Notes: generated by a model from the sequence alone, not told the origin. Numbered from the stretch's first letter, positions 16,795-24,811 are shown. The stretch: DNA of 38,249 bases from Fibrobacter sp. (GCA_017615055.1 JAGAAW010000002.1:1-38249), one strand, 5' to 3'. Program-made: numbers and translations.

Positions 16795-17388
16795 CTAGAC
16801 AGAAAGTCCCATCCTGTAGGCCGCCCGAGAGGGGCCCACAGGGAGCCCTTTCAGCCCCTTTGTGCCCGGAATCGCGAGTTTTCCGCGAATTTTGAAGCCC
16901 GCCGTGCCCAAAATCTCCTTGAGGGCGCGGTACAGGCCGGCAGACTGCCCGAAAATCACGTTGAACGGGAAGGGGGTCGTGCACCCCGTAATTATATAGG
17001 CGTCCTTGCCCTTGTGGAGCGGCTCGGGAATCCCGCGCTTGGATTCGCCCATCATCGCGTAGACCATGCGGTCGAAAAGCGCCTTCAGGGTGCCGGGAAT
17101 GTTACCCCAGTAAACCGGGGCGGCCACCACCAGCACGTCGCAGGCCACAATCTTCTCGGCAACGCGGTGCGCGTCATCCTGGGGCAGGCAGCAACGCCCA
17201 CACTTGCGACACTGCATGCAGCCCCTGCACGCGGCAAAACGCAGGTCTGCCACGTTCACCACGTCTATGCGGACATTTTCCGAAAAATCTCCGGCAGCGG
17301 ATTCCTCCACGCCTTCCATAAAACGGCATGCCGCCTGCGAAATCATACCGTCACGTCGCGGGCTAGCATTCAAGACCAAGATTTTCAT
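16795..17388 (-). CDS. NADPH-dependent FMN reductase / iron-sulfur flavoprotein
   Basis: 197 residues with a flavodoxin-like fold: MKILVLNASPRRDG binds FMN phosphate, and APVYWGNIPGTLKALFDR is the family's second FMN loop. Between them sits a Cys-rich stretch CRGCMQCRKCGRCC, compact like the 4Fe-4S ligands of iron-sulfur flavoproteins. It should transfer electrons from NAD(P)H to an unknown acceptor in the cytoplasm. Start ATG 17388 is chosen for its strong GGGAGG site; the frame extends nine codons further up without a good site. The ECF-type motif ends 22 bases before the ATG, leaving a normal short leader, so this gene is probably controlled by the neighbouring sigma factor although it is a separate unit. 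Confidence 0.88.
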   Translation of the reverse strand: MKILVLNASPRRDGMISQAACRFMEGVEESAAGDFSENVRIDVVNVADLRFAACRGCMQCRKCGRCCLPQDDAHRVAEKIVACDVLVVAAPVYWGNIPGTLKALFDRMVYAMMGESKRGIPEPLHKGKDAYIITGCTTPFPFNVIFGQSAGLYRALKEILGTAGFKIRGKLAIPGTKGLKGLPVGPSRAAYRMGLSV

Positions 17389-17409
17389 AAGACCTCCCTT
17401 TTTTAGGTA

Positions 17410-17437
17410 TAACACCCCAGAGCAGCGAAAGTGTTAC
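17410..17437 (-). promoter_or_regulatory. ECF-type promoter motif, copy B (flavoprotein)
   Basis: On the - strand: GTAACACTTT, 11 bases, GGTGTTA, then TACCTAAAA, a ribosome site GGGAGG and ATG 17388. The clean promoter-leader-gene order makes this the best of the three copies for fixing the transcript start. Confidence 0.62.
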
Positions 17438-17444
17438 TGGAAGT

Positions 17445-17488
17445 AGTGATTAAACTCGATAAATCAGTGATTTAATCGATTAATCACT
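17445..17488. promoter_or_regulatory. Operator-like set of three AGTGATTAA half-sites
   Basis: Outer 9-base arms AGTGATTAA (17445-17453) and TTAATCACT (17480-17488) are perfect. Between them is an 11-base palindrome AATCAGTGATT (17462-17472) that repeats the same half-site. It lies between the flavoprotein gene and the abiF leader and could serve either. Confidence 0.5.
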
Positions 17489-17506
17489 GGATGAAAAATT
17501 TTTAAG

Positions 17507-17536
17507 TGCCGTTTTCTGCGTGAAAATGGCATTTTT
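17507..17536 (+). terminator. Orphan terminator-like hairpin
   Basis: 10-base stem TGCCGTTTTC (17507-17516) with GAAAATGGCA (17522-17531), one G-U pair, 5-base loop, then TTTTT. No + strand gene ends here, so it may close a short untranslated transcript or block read-in to abiF. Confidence 0.4.
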
Positions 17537-17540
17537 CATT

Positions 17541-17556
17541 TGGCATGGTTCTTGCA
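17541..17556 (+). promoter_or_regulatory. Sigma-54-type promoter before abiF
   Basis: TGGCATGGTTCTTGCA matches the -24/-12 consensus (TGGCAYG, 4 bases, TTGCW), with GG and GC exactly 12 bases apart. Predicted start near 17566. It points toward the small ORF, the small RNA and abiF. Confidence 0.55.
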
Positions 17557-17607
17557 AATATAGAGTTAAGTATAAACCATTTTAAGATGTGAGCACACGG
17601 AGACAAA

Positions 17608-17727
17608 ATGATAATTAGGGACTTGACTTTCTATATGAGAAAATATATATTGTGGATAAGAAAACCTTGCACGCCTCTTAACAATGCGCACCCAGCGAGG
17701 TTCTTTTTTTATTTGGGGTGCAAATGA
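17608..17727 (+). CDS. Possible 39-residue leader peptide overlapping abiF
   Basis: ATG 17608 has a GGAG six bases upstream. The frame runs 39 codons through the sigma-70 promoter and small-RNA region and ends in TGA that overlaps the abiF ATG by four bases (ATGA). The peptide has a hydrophobic and basic N-terminal half (FYMRKYILWIRK) and no recognisable domain. On a long transcript from the sigma-54-like promoter it could couple translation into abiF. The overlap may also be chance, since the same bases appear to encode an RNA. Confidence 0.3.
   Translation: MIIRDLTFYMRKYILWIRKPCTPLNNAHPARFFFYLGCK
17623..17651 (+). promoter_or_regulatory. Sigma-70-type promoter of the abiF small RNA
   Basis: TTGACT (17623-17628), 17 bases, TATATT (17646-17651). 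Predicted start near 17658, just before the terminator-like RNA hairpin. Confidence 0.65.
17658..17710 (+). ncRNA. Predicted abiF-associated small RNA ending in an intrinsic terminator
   Basis: About 53 bases follow the sigma-70 promoter. AACCTTGC (17663-17670) pairs with GCGAGGTT (17695-17702), one G-U, and is followed by seven T (17704-17710). The 24-base loop includes GCACCC (17688-17693), complementary to GGGTGC (17716-17721) in the abiF ribosome-site/start region; TTGCAC at 17667 can pair there too. An abiF RNA motif next to Abi_2/AbiF genes has been described by comparative genomics, and AbiF has been proposed to work as an RNA-neutralised toxin; I have not matched this sequence to that model. 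It would be an antitoxin or attenuator for AbiF. Confidence 0.6.
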
Positions 17728-17731
17728 CCCC
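17715..17731 (+). promoter_or_regulatory. Hairpin hiding the abiF ribosome site
   Basis: GGGGT (17715-17719) pairs with ACCCC (17727-17731), with the start codon ATG 17724 in the 7-base loop. This would mask the ribosome site, and pairing of the small RNA with GGGTGC competes for the same bases. Confidence 0.4.
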
Positions 17732-18638
17732 GGTATTATACAACAAACCTCCTCTTACCTTGGAAAAACTTGCCGACTTACTTTTAAAAAGAGGTTTGCA
17801 GGGTGTATCAAGAGAAGAATTAGTCAAGACCCTTTCTAGAATTGGGTATTATCGCTTGCGTGGTTACACGTACCCGTATCAGGATAATTCCCTAGAGGGA
17901 GCCCCATTTTTGCATGATACGTGTTGGGCGAATATTCAGAACGACTATATATTTGATTCAAAACTACGCAATTTAGTTGTAGAGGCGCTAGGATATATTG
18001 AAATTGCGACACGTTCTCAATTAGCGTATCATTTATCCATTGCGCATGGTTCTCGGTGGTACGAAGACCAGTGCCTCTGCTATGATAAAAGAATATTCAA
18101 TGACAATCTGGTTGAATTGAAAAAACATTGGAATCGCTCCCGTGAAGTATTCAAACAACACTACGAAAGCAAGTATGATTCAACCCAGGGGCCACCCGCG
18201 TGGATGATTTTCGAAACAACAACTTTCGGAACGGTATCAAAGATATTCTCGAACTTGAATAACAGCGTGCCTGCCAAAACGGAAATTGCGCAATATTTTG
18301 GATTCAACAAATCATCAATAAAGGTTCTTACAAGTTGGTTTCAGCACTTAAATCTAGTTAGGAATATTTGTGCGCATTATTCCCGCCTTTTTACGAGAAG
18401 TTTTATCGTTCGTCCAATGATTCCATCAAATAAGCCGCGAAAATGGGTAAATTCTATTCCGCATCAAGATCGAATTTATCTTTCGTTATGCATAATCATT
18501 ACATTGCTTGATAATTGTGCTCCAGATTATGATTTTAGACGCAAACTGAAAAATATTATGGGAATGGTTCGGCCTGAACAATTCCCGTCATTGGGCTTTC
18601 CTATAGATTGGCAAGAACAAGGATTGTTTCGAGGCTAA
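17724..18638 (+). CDS. abiF: AbiF/AbiD-type abortive-infection protein (Abi_2, HEPN)
   Basis: 304 residues of the Abi_2 family: an N-terminal segment (LEKLADLLLKRGL, TLSRIGYYRLRGYTYPY) followed by HEPN-type helices. The HEPN motif R-x4-H is seen as RNICAH (213-218), the expected catalytic residues of an RNA-cutting HEPN domain; a second R/H pair lies in TRSQLAYH. Family members block phage growth, probably by cutting RNA when de-repressed. The gene is clearly more AT-rich than its neighbours and uses different codons, a sign of transfer. ATG 17724 is chosen over GTG 17718. Its stop overlaps that of the convergent SIR2-like gene by two bases. Control probably comes from the small RNA just upstream. 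Confidence 0.87.
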   Translation: MTPVLYNKPPLTLEKLADLLLKRGLQGVSREELVKTLSRIGYYRLRGYTYPYQDNSLEGAPFLHDTCWANIQNDYIFDSKLRNLVVEALGYIEIATRSQLAYHLSIAHGSRWYEDQCLCYDKRIFNDNLVELKKHWNRSREVFKQHYESKYDSTQGPPAWMIFETTTFGTVSKIFSNLNNSVPAKTEIAQYFGFNKSSIKVLTSWFQHLNLVRNICAHYSRLFTRSFIVRPMIPSNKPRKWVNSIPHQDRIYLSLCIIITLLDNCAPDYDFRRKLKNIMGMVRPEQFPSLGFPIDWQEQGLFRG

Positions 18639-19624
18639 ATGGGAGCAAACTTCGCTAAGTATTCCTTCGCATCGCGGCTCACCACCATATCGCCCAGCAG
18701 GCGTTGCAGCCGCCCGAGCACCGGGGAATTTTCCGGCTCGAACACCACCACCTTCTTGAAGCGGTCCCTGTGCCGCAGCAAGAATTCCAGGTTGTTCATG
18801 TCCGTCTTCGGGAAACCATAACCCAGAAAATATATCTCCTGCGCATTTTTCAGGTAAAAATCTGCCTTGCTCCAAAGCAGGTTGAAAAGGCTCCCGCGCA
18901 AAAAGGATTCCTTCGCGTGCGCCATCGGGATGTAGATGGGCGTGTCTTCGCGGTAGATGGGGAAACTGCGGTCGCAAGGTTCCACCTGGCAAACGTTCTT
19001 GAGGTCGAGCGGGTCAGAGGCGCCCTTGACCGGGTACCAGTTGAGCGAACCATGAAGTTTGATAAGGTCCACCGTGAGCGTCCGCGGGGCACGAACCGCA
19101 CTCCGGTCGGCGGGGTCAATGCGCACGCCGTAATCTACCGCCACGCGGGCAGAGAGTTCCGGGTCGGCCGCAATCACGTCTTCGATAAGCGTGTCGTAGT
19201 TGAACGATAGCAGTAGCGTATCGCGCACGCCCTCGCCCGGGCAATTCTCGCAACCCGCAAGGAACTTCCGGAGCACCGCGGCAGCATCCGCATCCATTCC
19301 CTTGTCGTGCCGTATCTCGTTCGCAATAAAACGCAGCAGCTCGAAACGCAGGCTAGAATGGTACAGGCTTTCTCGCACCCCCGGGAAAATCTGCGCCGAA
19401 AGTATCGAGGTCGAAAGCCGCTCGATATCCAAGTAGTCCGGCTGACTATTGCACAGTTCCAAAAAGCGCGTGCAGTATTCGCGCAGGTGCGGGAACTCGT
19501 CCGGGATGCCGAAGGGAATGCGCTCGTTCAGGTCGCGGAGCGTAGGCATCTGCGGGCAGAAAGACTTGCTGAACCCAGAGCCCAGCACAAATATGCGGCG
19601 GTATGTACCCGATGTAGTTTCCAT
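18635..19624 (-). CDS. SIR2-like domain protein
   Basis: 329 residues of the SIR2_2 type: nucleotide-loop FVLGSGFSKSF (GSGFS 15-19), SFNYDTLIE (Asn142/Asp144), catalytic His191 in IKLHGSLNW, and IYFLGYGFPKTDMNNLE near 264-280. Such SIR2-like proteins hydrolyse NAD+ in several anti-phage systems. It lacks a membrane segment or fused sensor, so it needs a partner or has another trigger. A strong AAGGAG site overlaps the stop of the upstream FISUMP lipoprotein gene (10-base gap), so it is very probably cotranscribed with both lipoproteins. Composition matches the host, unlike abiF, whose stop it overlaps tail to tail. Other roles, such as protein deacylation, are less likely from the motif set. 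Confidence 0.83.
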   Translation of the reverse strand: METTSGTYRRIFVLGSGFSKSFCPQMPTLRDLNERIPFGIPDEFPHLREYCTRFLELCNSQPDYLDIERLSTSILSAQIFPGVRESLYHSSLRFELLRFIANEIRHDKGMDADAAAVLRKFLAGCENCPGEGVRDTLLLSFNYDTLIEDVIAADPELSARVAVDYGVRIDPADRSAVRAPRTLTVDLIKLHGSLNWYPVKGASDPLDLKNVCQVEPCDRSFPIYREDTPIYIPMAHAKESFLRGSLFNLLWSKADFYLKNAQEIYFLGYGFPKTDMNNLEFLLRHRDRFKKVVVFEPENSPVLGRLQRLLGDMVVSRDAKEYLAKFAPI

Positions 19625-19634
19625 AGCCTACTCC

Positions 19635-22600
19635 TTAGTCGTCCTTGATACAACGAACAGGATACAAGGTTCTTTTTTCCACATAGTCTTTAAAAGAGAG
19701 GACGGATTCCTTTTTAAAAGTAACGTAACGGGCGGTACCAATCGTATATTCTCCCGACTGCCAGAATGTCGCAAGTTTGGTCCTGTCAGAAACGGCACTC
19801 ACCGTGTCGTAGGCAAGTGACGAATCTCTCCCTACAGTGAGCGTCCTTTGCATAGAAAGGTTTAGCCCAACAACATCATCATCCTCGTAGAAGTCGCTAT
19901 AATTCGCATAGTATGTCCGGACATCTAGGTCAAAATCATACAATTCCGAATAAGAAGGCAAATGCCACCCTTCCATGCAGATTCCGCGAATATTTTTGCC
20001 CTTGAGAACTTTATCCGTAGACGCCATGTCGTAATTTTTATCGAGCCCCATTGCCGTAGACCAGGAATAATACACCGTGTCGTTATCGCCAATCGTCTCG
20101 ACAGGGTACGGGCTGTTTGCAGTATAGGCATAACCGACCGTAGGCAAGTAGGCCAGGTTCTCTGCCATCCACGTCTTTCCAAGAATCGTTATGGCGGCAT
20201 AGACTCTACCATCTCGCTCGTCCGTCACATGGAACGTGTCGGCAGGGACCCACTTAGAATTATGGCAAACGCTGTTTGTCAAGCCATTAGGCTCAACAAG
20301 CCCTTCATTCTCCTCGTTACAAGGGGGCAAGTAGTTGGCCTGATTTTGCGTCCGCCATGAGTAATATGGGTACCCTGTGTTCTTGCACAGCTTATGGACG
20401 CCATTCCTTAATGTAACTTCCATGCCCTCAATTTCTTTACTGCAATAAGTCCCTGCCAGCGAATCCGCCTGAGTAAACAAAATCCAGCTACTTTTTCTGG
20501 CCAGAGTGTCGCAAATGAATCTCTTTCCAAGGTAGACCGTGTCTTTCCCTTGTCTATTTCTATTGCAATATCCTAAAATATTTGAATAATCTGAATCGTA
20601 TGATTCGCCTACACTGACATTTCCCGAACGACATTTATATGTCAAATCGTCTGTAAAGTATATGAAATCTTCATCGCGCGTGCAAACCTTATATTCTAGG
20701 TCCACGGGGTACAGCTTTCTTTTGCTCCACGAAGCATGGTAGCAGGTAAAGACCGAATCTTCCGTCACCCGAACAAACGAGGAGTCACTAGTGCAAAGGC
20801 CAAACCTCCTTTCATTTTCATTCAGCACATATTCCGACCAGCTGCCCCTTTTGCAAGTGTATATGGCGGTATCTTCCACAATACTATAGGTCGTATCGTC
20901 AGCGCAAATACCGTATATCTTTTCATATTTATTCAACGCTCTTCCCGACCAATAGCCATCGTCGCAAGTGTATAATTTGTTATCTCGGATAACCTTATAA
21001 AGCGTATCAAGCATGCAAAGGCCAAGTTTCTTTTCATATTCATCCAGTTCCCGTTTCATCCACCCTCCATCCATACAGATATAGGTGGCTGTATCTTCGG
21101 TTATCACGTATGCCGTATCCCGTTCGCAAAGGCCGTACTTCAATTCAGCCTCAGACGCCGTTTTGAAGGTGTATAGTTTTTTAGCATCCAACTTGCATAT
21201 ATATTTCTGATCGCGGTCCGTGTATATCTTGCCGTATTCCTCAATCGTGCACGATACGGAATCCGCACGTTCTTCAAAAAGCCGGTGCTCAATTTCTTGC
21301 CAGCTTTGGGCGAGGTGATTACACAGGTATTCCTTATGGCCCACAAATGCCGTCGTATCCCACCGGGTAGAATCGCACCGGGGCAACATATTTATGTTAC
21401 TGCAGCTACTCCACGCATTCAAAGTCGACTCGCATCTGACATAGTTGTCATTGTAAATAACAGTTTCTCCATAGCGGTCTTCTGTGCAGAAGCCGAGCTC
21501 CTTATTGTAGCCATTTTTGTCCGTGTCCCACGTAAAGAATATGCCCGAGGCGTTATAAACACTTTTAGTATTACAGTAATACTGGACGGTATCTAACTTG
21601 ACTATGGTGCCGCTCATGGATTTCAAGCAGTACCCGTACACATCAAGGACTGTGGCACGGTACCAGATGCCCGTATTCCTGCAGATAAACGTCGTAATGG
21701 AATCAGCCTTGGCAATAGTCCCGAATACCCCGGAATAACATTCACCCAGTACCGAGGCGGGGTATTGCAGGGCCACCCAGCCGGAATCGGAACAGGCATA
21801 CCGCGTTCCGTTCATGGTCACGTCTTCGTGCCTATTGCCACTCAGGCAGGGCCTGCCGATATCTTCCAGCCCGGCCAGTGTCCACATTCCCTTGGAGCAG
21901 GTGTACAGGGAATCCGACTGGCCCTTATAAAGGTACTTCTCGCCAGCTTCGCATACGGTATAGTTTCTAGTAGATTCCCACCCGCCCGCAATGCAGTCGA
22001 AGGCGGAATCACTTTCAATGACATAGACAATACGGCCGTCATTGATTTTAGAGCATGTGGGCAAGTCCCCCTTCTTCTCGGTAATCGATTTCTGCTTCAT
22101 GCAACGCACGCTGCCAAAGCGCCCGTCATCCTCCTTCACTACCCACTGGCCCTCCTTGGGAACAACAACGATACTGTCATCGCGCGTCACGTAGAATGCC
22201 GTGTCGTTGATACCCGTGCAGGTAAGCACGTCGTCACGACGCTTCACGCAACTACCGGCATACACAGGCTTGTAGTCGTCCTTGGATTCAAGCAGAAGCC
22301 TGTAGTCTGCAGCACGGGGCACCTCGTAACCGTCGGGGCAGAGCGCGGCCGCATCGTCAACCTCGAGGTACAGCCTTCCGTAACCCTTGCACAGGGAATC
22401 CGCATAGTCGTAGCAGGCGCTTGTCGGGTGCGTCGCCTTGCTGTCGAGGTTTTCGAGAGTCCACACGTCGACTCCCGAAGTCATCAGGGTGTAGACCTTG
22501 CCACCGTCCTTGTCCACAACGGCGCTGCCCTGGCCGTATTCGCTCAGGTCAATGGAATCCGTCTCGCTGATGGGGCCATCCTGCACGTCAACAAGGGTTT

Positions 22601-22775
22601 CGACGCTGCTGCTGGAGCCCTTCGCGTCGGCCCCCTTCGCAGCACTACTGCTGCTTTCGGATTCTACGTCGTCGCGGTTGCTCAAAAATTCAGAATCGTC
22701 GTCACCGCAGGCATAGAGCGCCATTGCCATTGCAACGCCACAGGAGGCGAGAAGTATTTTCTTGACAGTAATCAT
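19635..22775 (-). CDS. FISUMP-domain lipoprotein with Cys-rich repeats (1046 aa)
   Basis: Lipoprotein signal with Cys23 (AMALYACGDDD). An N-terminal region (about 60-245) resembles the Fibrobacter major paralogous domain: VWTLENL, CYDYADSLCKGYGRLY, CPDGYEVPRAADYRLL. A middle region of ~600 residues repeats a ~45-residue unit with the pattern YxCxxGxW then LxxYExxxGxC, probably disulfide-bonded. A typical full FISUMP domain ends the protein (about 850-1046: TWMAENLAYLPTVGYAYTAN, ICMEGWHLPSYSEL, LYPVRCI). The protein should be exposed outside the cytoplasm; its function is unknown. Its start overlaps the stop of the 679-residue paralogue (ATGA) and the SIR2-like gene follows after 10 bases. Confidence 0.87.
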   Translation of the reverse strand: MITVKKILLASCGVAMAMALYACGDDDSEFLSNRDDVESESSSSAAKGADAKGSSSSVETLVDVQDGPISETDSIDLSEYGQGSAVVDKDGGKVYTLMTSGVDVWTLENLDSKATHPTSACYDYADSLCKGYGRLYLEVDDAAALCPDGYEVPRAADYRLLLESKDDYKPVYAGSCVKRRDDVLTCTGINDTAFYVTRDDSIVVVPKEGQWVVKEDDGRFGSVRCMKQKSITEKKGDLPTCSKINDGRIVYVIESDSAFDCIAGGWESTRNYTVCEAGEKYLYKGQSDSLYTCSKGMWTLAGLEDIGRPCLSGNRHEDVTMNGTRYACSDSGWVALQYPASVLGECYSGVFGTIAKADSITTFICRNTGIWYRATVLDVYGYCLKSMSGTIVKLDTVQYYCNTKSVYNASGIFFTWDTDKNGYNKELGFCTEDRYGETVIYNDNYVRCESTLNAWSSCSNINMLPRCDSTRWDTTAFVGHKEYLCNHLAQSWQEIEHRLFEERADSVSCTIEEYGKIYTDRDQKYICKLDAKKLYTFKTASEAELKYGLCERDTAYVITEDTATYICMDGGWMKRELDEYEKKLGLCMLDTLYKVIRDNKLYTCDDGYWSGRALNKYEKIYGICADDTTYSIVEDTAIYTCKRGSWSEYVLNENERRFGLCTSDSSFVRVTEDSVFTCYHASWSKRKLYPVDLEYKVCTRDEDFIYFTDDLTYKCRSGNVSVGESYDSDYSNILGYCNRNRQGKDTVYLGKRFICDTLARKSSWILFTQADSLAGTYCSKEIEGMEVTLRNGVHKLCKNTGYPYYSWRTQNQANYLPPCNEENEGLVEPNGLTNSVCHNSKWVPADTFHVTDERDGRVYAAITILGKTWMAENLAYLPTVGYAYTANSPYPVETIGDNDTVYYSWSTAMGLDKNYDMASTDKVLKGKNIRGICMEGWHLPSYSELYDFDLDVRTYYANYSDFYEDDDVVGLNLSMQRTLTVGRDSSLAYDTVSAVSDRTKLATFWQSGEYTIGTARYVTFKKESVLSFKDYVEKRTLYPVRCIKDD

Positions 22776-24811
22776 AGCATGTTCCCCTCGTCGTCCCTTT
22801 GTATGCGGAATGTACTCGGATCCTTGTACCTGCGCCAGTCCTCCTGGAGGCAGATGAACTTTTCGCCATCGAATTCCTTGACGGTTTCATCGTTATTAGT
22901 GGTACACACGCCATATTTTGCTTCAAGGTCCGATATATTGCGCCAGCCCTTTGCCGTGCAACCGACGCGACCATAGTCCTTCGACGTGGCGAGTTCCCCG
23001 ATGTTCTTTGTCGTACACAGGGGCAGGTCATCAAAGAAATCGTGCCAGTAACCGGCACCTCCACAGTAGTACCGCGCGGTCCCTGTTTCGGGGTAGACCT
23101 TGCCCTCGTCTTCCTTATAGCATTTAGGTAACTGTTGAAACCAAAGCGCAGCAGACGATTTAAGCGTATCGTAATAACATGTTGCAATCGTCGTATATGT
23201 TTTTTCGGGATCGTCTGAACCGCCCACTATGTGCCTGTTGTTTTTCTTGTTACAGACCATCACGCTGTCATAGGTATTTTCCAATTTTTCTACAAGGAAC
23301 CATGTTGAATCCCGGCATTCTAGATAATAGCCGCCATAGTAGATGATTGTCCCCGTCATAGCAGAATCACATATGCCTACGTCGGTAACTGTCGTGTATT
23401 TAACCCAGCCCGTAGTGTCGCAAATGTACTCCATCTTTTTGCTGCTATAGGTACCGTTTTCGAACATGAACAGTTTTTCGGGAGTGCATGCGCCAAAGCG
23501 TTCTTCCAGTTTGGTGTAGCGCGACCAACCATTCCCGCGGCAAATATACCGCGTGTTCTTGAAGTCAATCGTGTCGTGCATGTACACCGAGGAACTGTCG
23601 TCGCAACTCCCTACATAGTCACTGAGTTCCGCCTTTCTCCATTCGGAACTATCGCAGTGGTACAACTCTATATTGATACCCAAGTACACCGTGTCGTTGA
23701 CTCCGGCCCTCCTCTTGTTGCAGACCCCGATGGAATCCTCCAGCGGCGTGAGGTTGCGCCAGGATTCTCCCGTGCAGTAGTAGTTTACGCCGTTGAACCA
23801 CATCAGTGAATCCTTGGTCTTGGCGTTACACGTGTCGGGTGAATACTCCAGGTCCGCCACCTGCCAGATGCCGTCCAGGCAAATCATCATCGTGTCGTTA
23901 TAGACAATGGACTTGCCCTTGCTGGGGCAACTTTCGCTAAAGTCCGGGAGCCACCCCTTTTCCGGGTAGCAGCGGTAGTTCTCCTTTTCGCCGAACACGT
24001 AAACCTGCGTCTCCGGATTCTGCCGGGTAGTATCACAGGGGGGCAGTTCATTTTTCGACTCTACAAAGTCAGGGTAGCCCACGCAGCGGATATTGTAGAA
24101 ACTGGAATCCTTCGCCTTGATGAACGAGGCCTTTTCCCTACCCTTCTTCCTCATGTAGACCTTTCCGTCCGATGTCAGGTAGTAGCCGGTCGTATCCTTG
24201 CCAGAGCACCTGAGTACGCTATCCATTGCGCAAGAGCCACCGTACTTGAGGTCCATCAGCGTATCGATTACGGCATACTTTGCGCGGTAACTTTCCAGGA
24301 CGTTCCATTCCCTTATCGTGGGCAGGCGCGTACTGTCGGGGCATGCCCGCTCGGTCTTGCTGTCCGTCGCCAGGAACAGGCGCCCGTAATCTCTACAGTT
24401 GCCGTTCTGCCTGTTGTAGCAAACGCTACTGTCCCCGTCCGCCCTTTCGGTCACCCTCTGCGTGTACCATACGATGTTGCCCGTACGTATCCTGTAGATA
24501 TAGGAACCCGTGTACCTGTCATATACCGTGTCTATCGAGAAATCCCCGGTCGCCTCCAGGTTCGACTTGATATAGTATTCCTTGTCGGTCGTGTCCCTTT
24601 TCTCTTCGGGTTCCGACTTTGCGCCCGGCTCTTGCCTATCGCCCGGTACCTGCTTTTCACCAGGCTCCTGCTTGTCGCCTGTGTCCGGGTCCTCGTTCCC
24701 TGAAATTTCCGCATCGGCGGGTTCGCTCGTTCCGCCGAAATCGTCTGACTCATCTGAACCGCACGCCCAAAAAGCCAGGCATGCAGCCAGCCCTAGCCAA
24801 GAAATTCTCAT
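22772..24811 (-). CDS. FISUMP-like lipoprotein with Cys-rich repeats (679 aa)
   Basis: Lipoprotein signal with lipobox AFWACGSDESDD. A Glu/Pro/Gly linker repeats EPGEKQVPGDRQEPG. The next part (about 80-260) is a FISUMP-like domain: CYNRQNGNCRDYGRLFL, CPDSTRLPTIREWNVLES. The rest consists of Cys repeats (YYCTGESWRNLTPLEDSIGVC and similar), homologous in pattern to the larger downstream protein but without the C-terminal FISUMP domain. ATG 24811 is preferred over GTG 24817 because GGGAG lies six bases before it. First gene of a three-gene operon with the larger paralogue (4-base overlap) and the SIR2-like gene. The two paralogues probably arose by duplication and may act as a pair at the cell surface. 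Confidence 0.85.
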   Translation of the reverse strand: MRISWLGLAACLAFWACGSDESDDFGGTSEPADAEISGNEDPDTGDKQEPGEKQVPGDRQEPGAKSEPEEKRDTTDKEYYIKSNLEATGDFSIDTVYDRYTGSYIYRIRTGNIVWYTQRVTERADGDSSVCYNRQNGNCRDYGRLFLATDSKTERACPDSTRLPTIREWNVLESYRAKYAVIDTLMDLKYGGSCAMDSVLRCSGKDTTGYYLTSDGKVYMRKKGREKASFIKAKDSSFYNIRCVGYPDFVESKNELPPCDTTRQNPETQVYVFGEKENYRCYPEKGWLPDFSESCPSKGKSIVYNDTMMICLDGIWQVADLEYSPDTCNAKTKDSLMWFNGVNYYCTGESWRNLTPLEDSIGVCNKRRAGVNDTVYLGINIELYHCDSSEWRKAELSDYVGSCDDSSSVYMHDTIDFKNTRYICRGNGWSRYTKLEERFGACTPEKLFMFENGTYSSKKMEYICDTTGWVKYTTVTDVGICDSAMTGTIIYYGGYYLECRDSTWFLVEKLENTYDSVMVCNKKNNRHIVGGSDDPEKTYTTIATCYYDTLKSSAALWFQQLPKCYKEDEGKVYPETGTARYYCGGAGYWHDFFDDLPLCTTKNIGELATSKDYGRVGCTAKGWRNISDLEAKYGVCTTNNDETVKEFDGEKFICLQEDWRRYKDPSTFRIQRDDEGNML

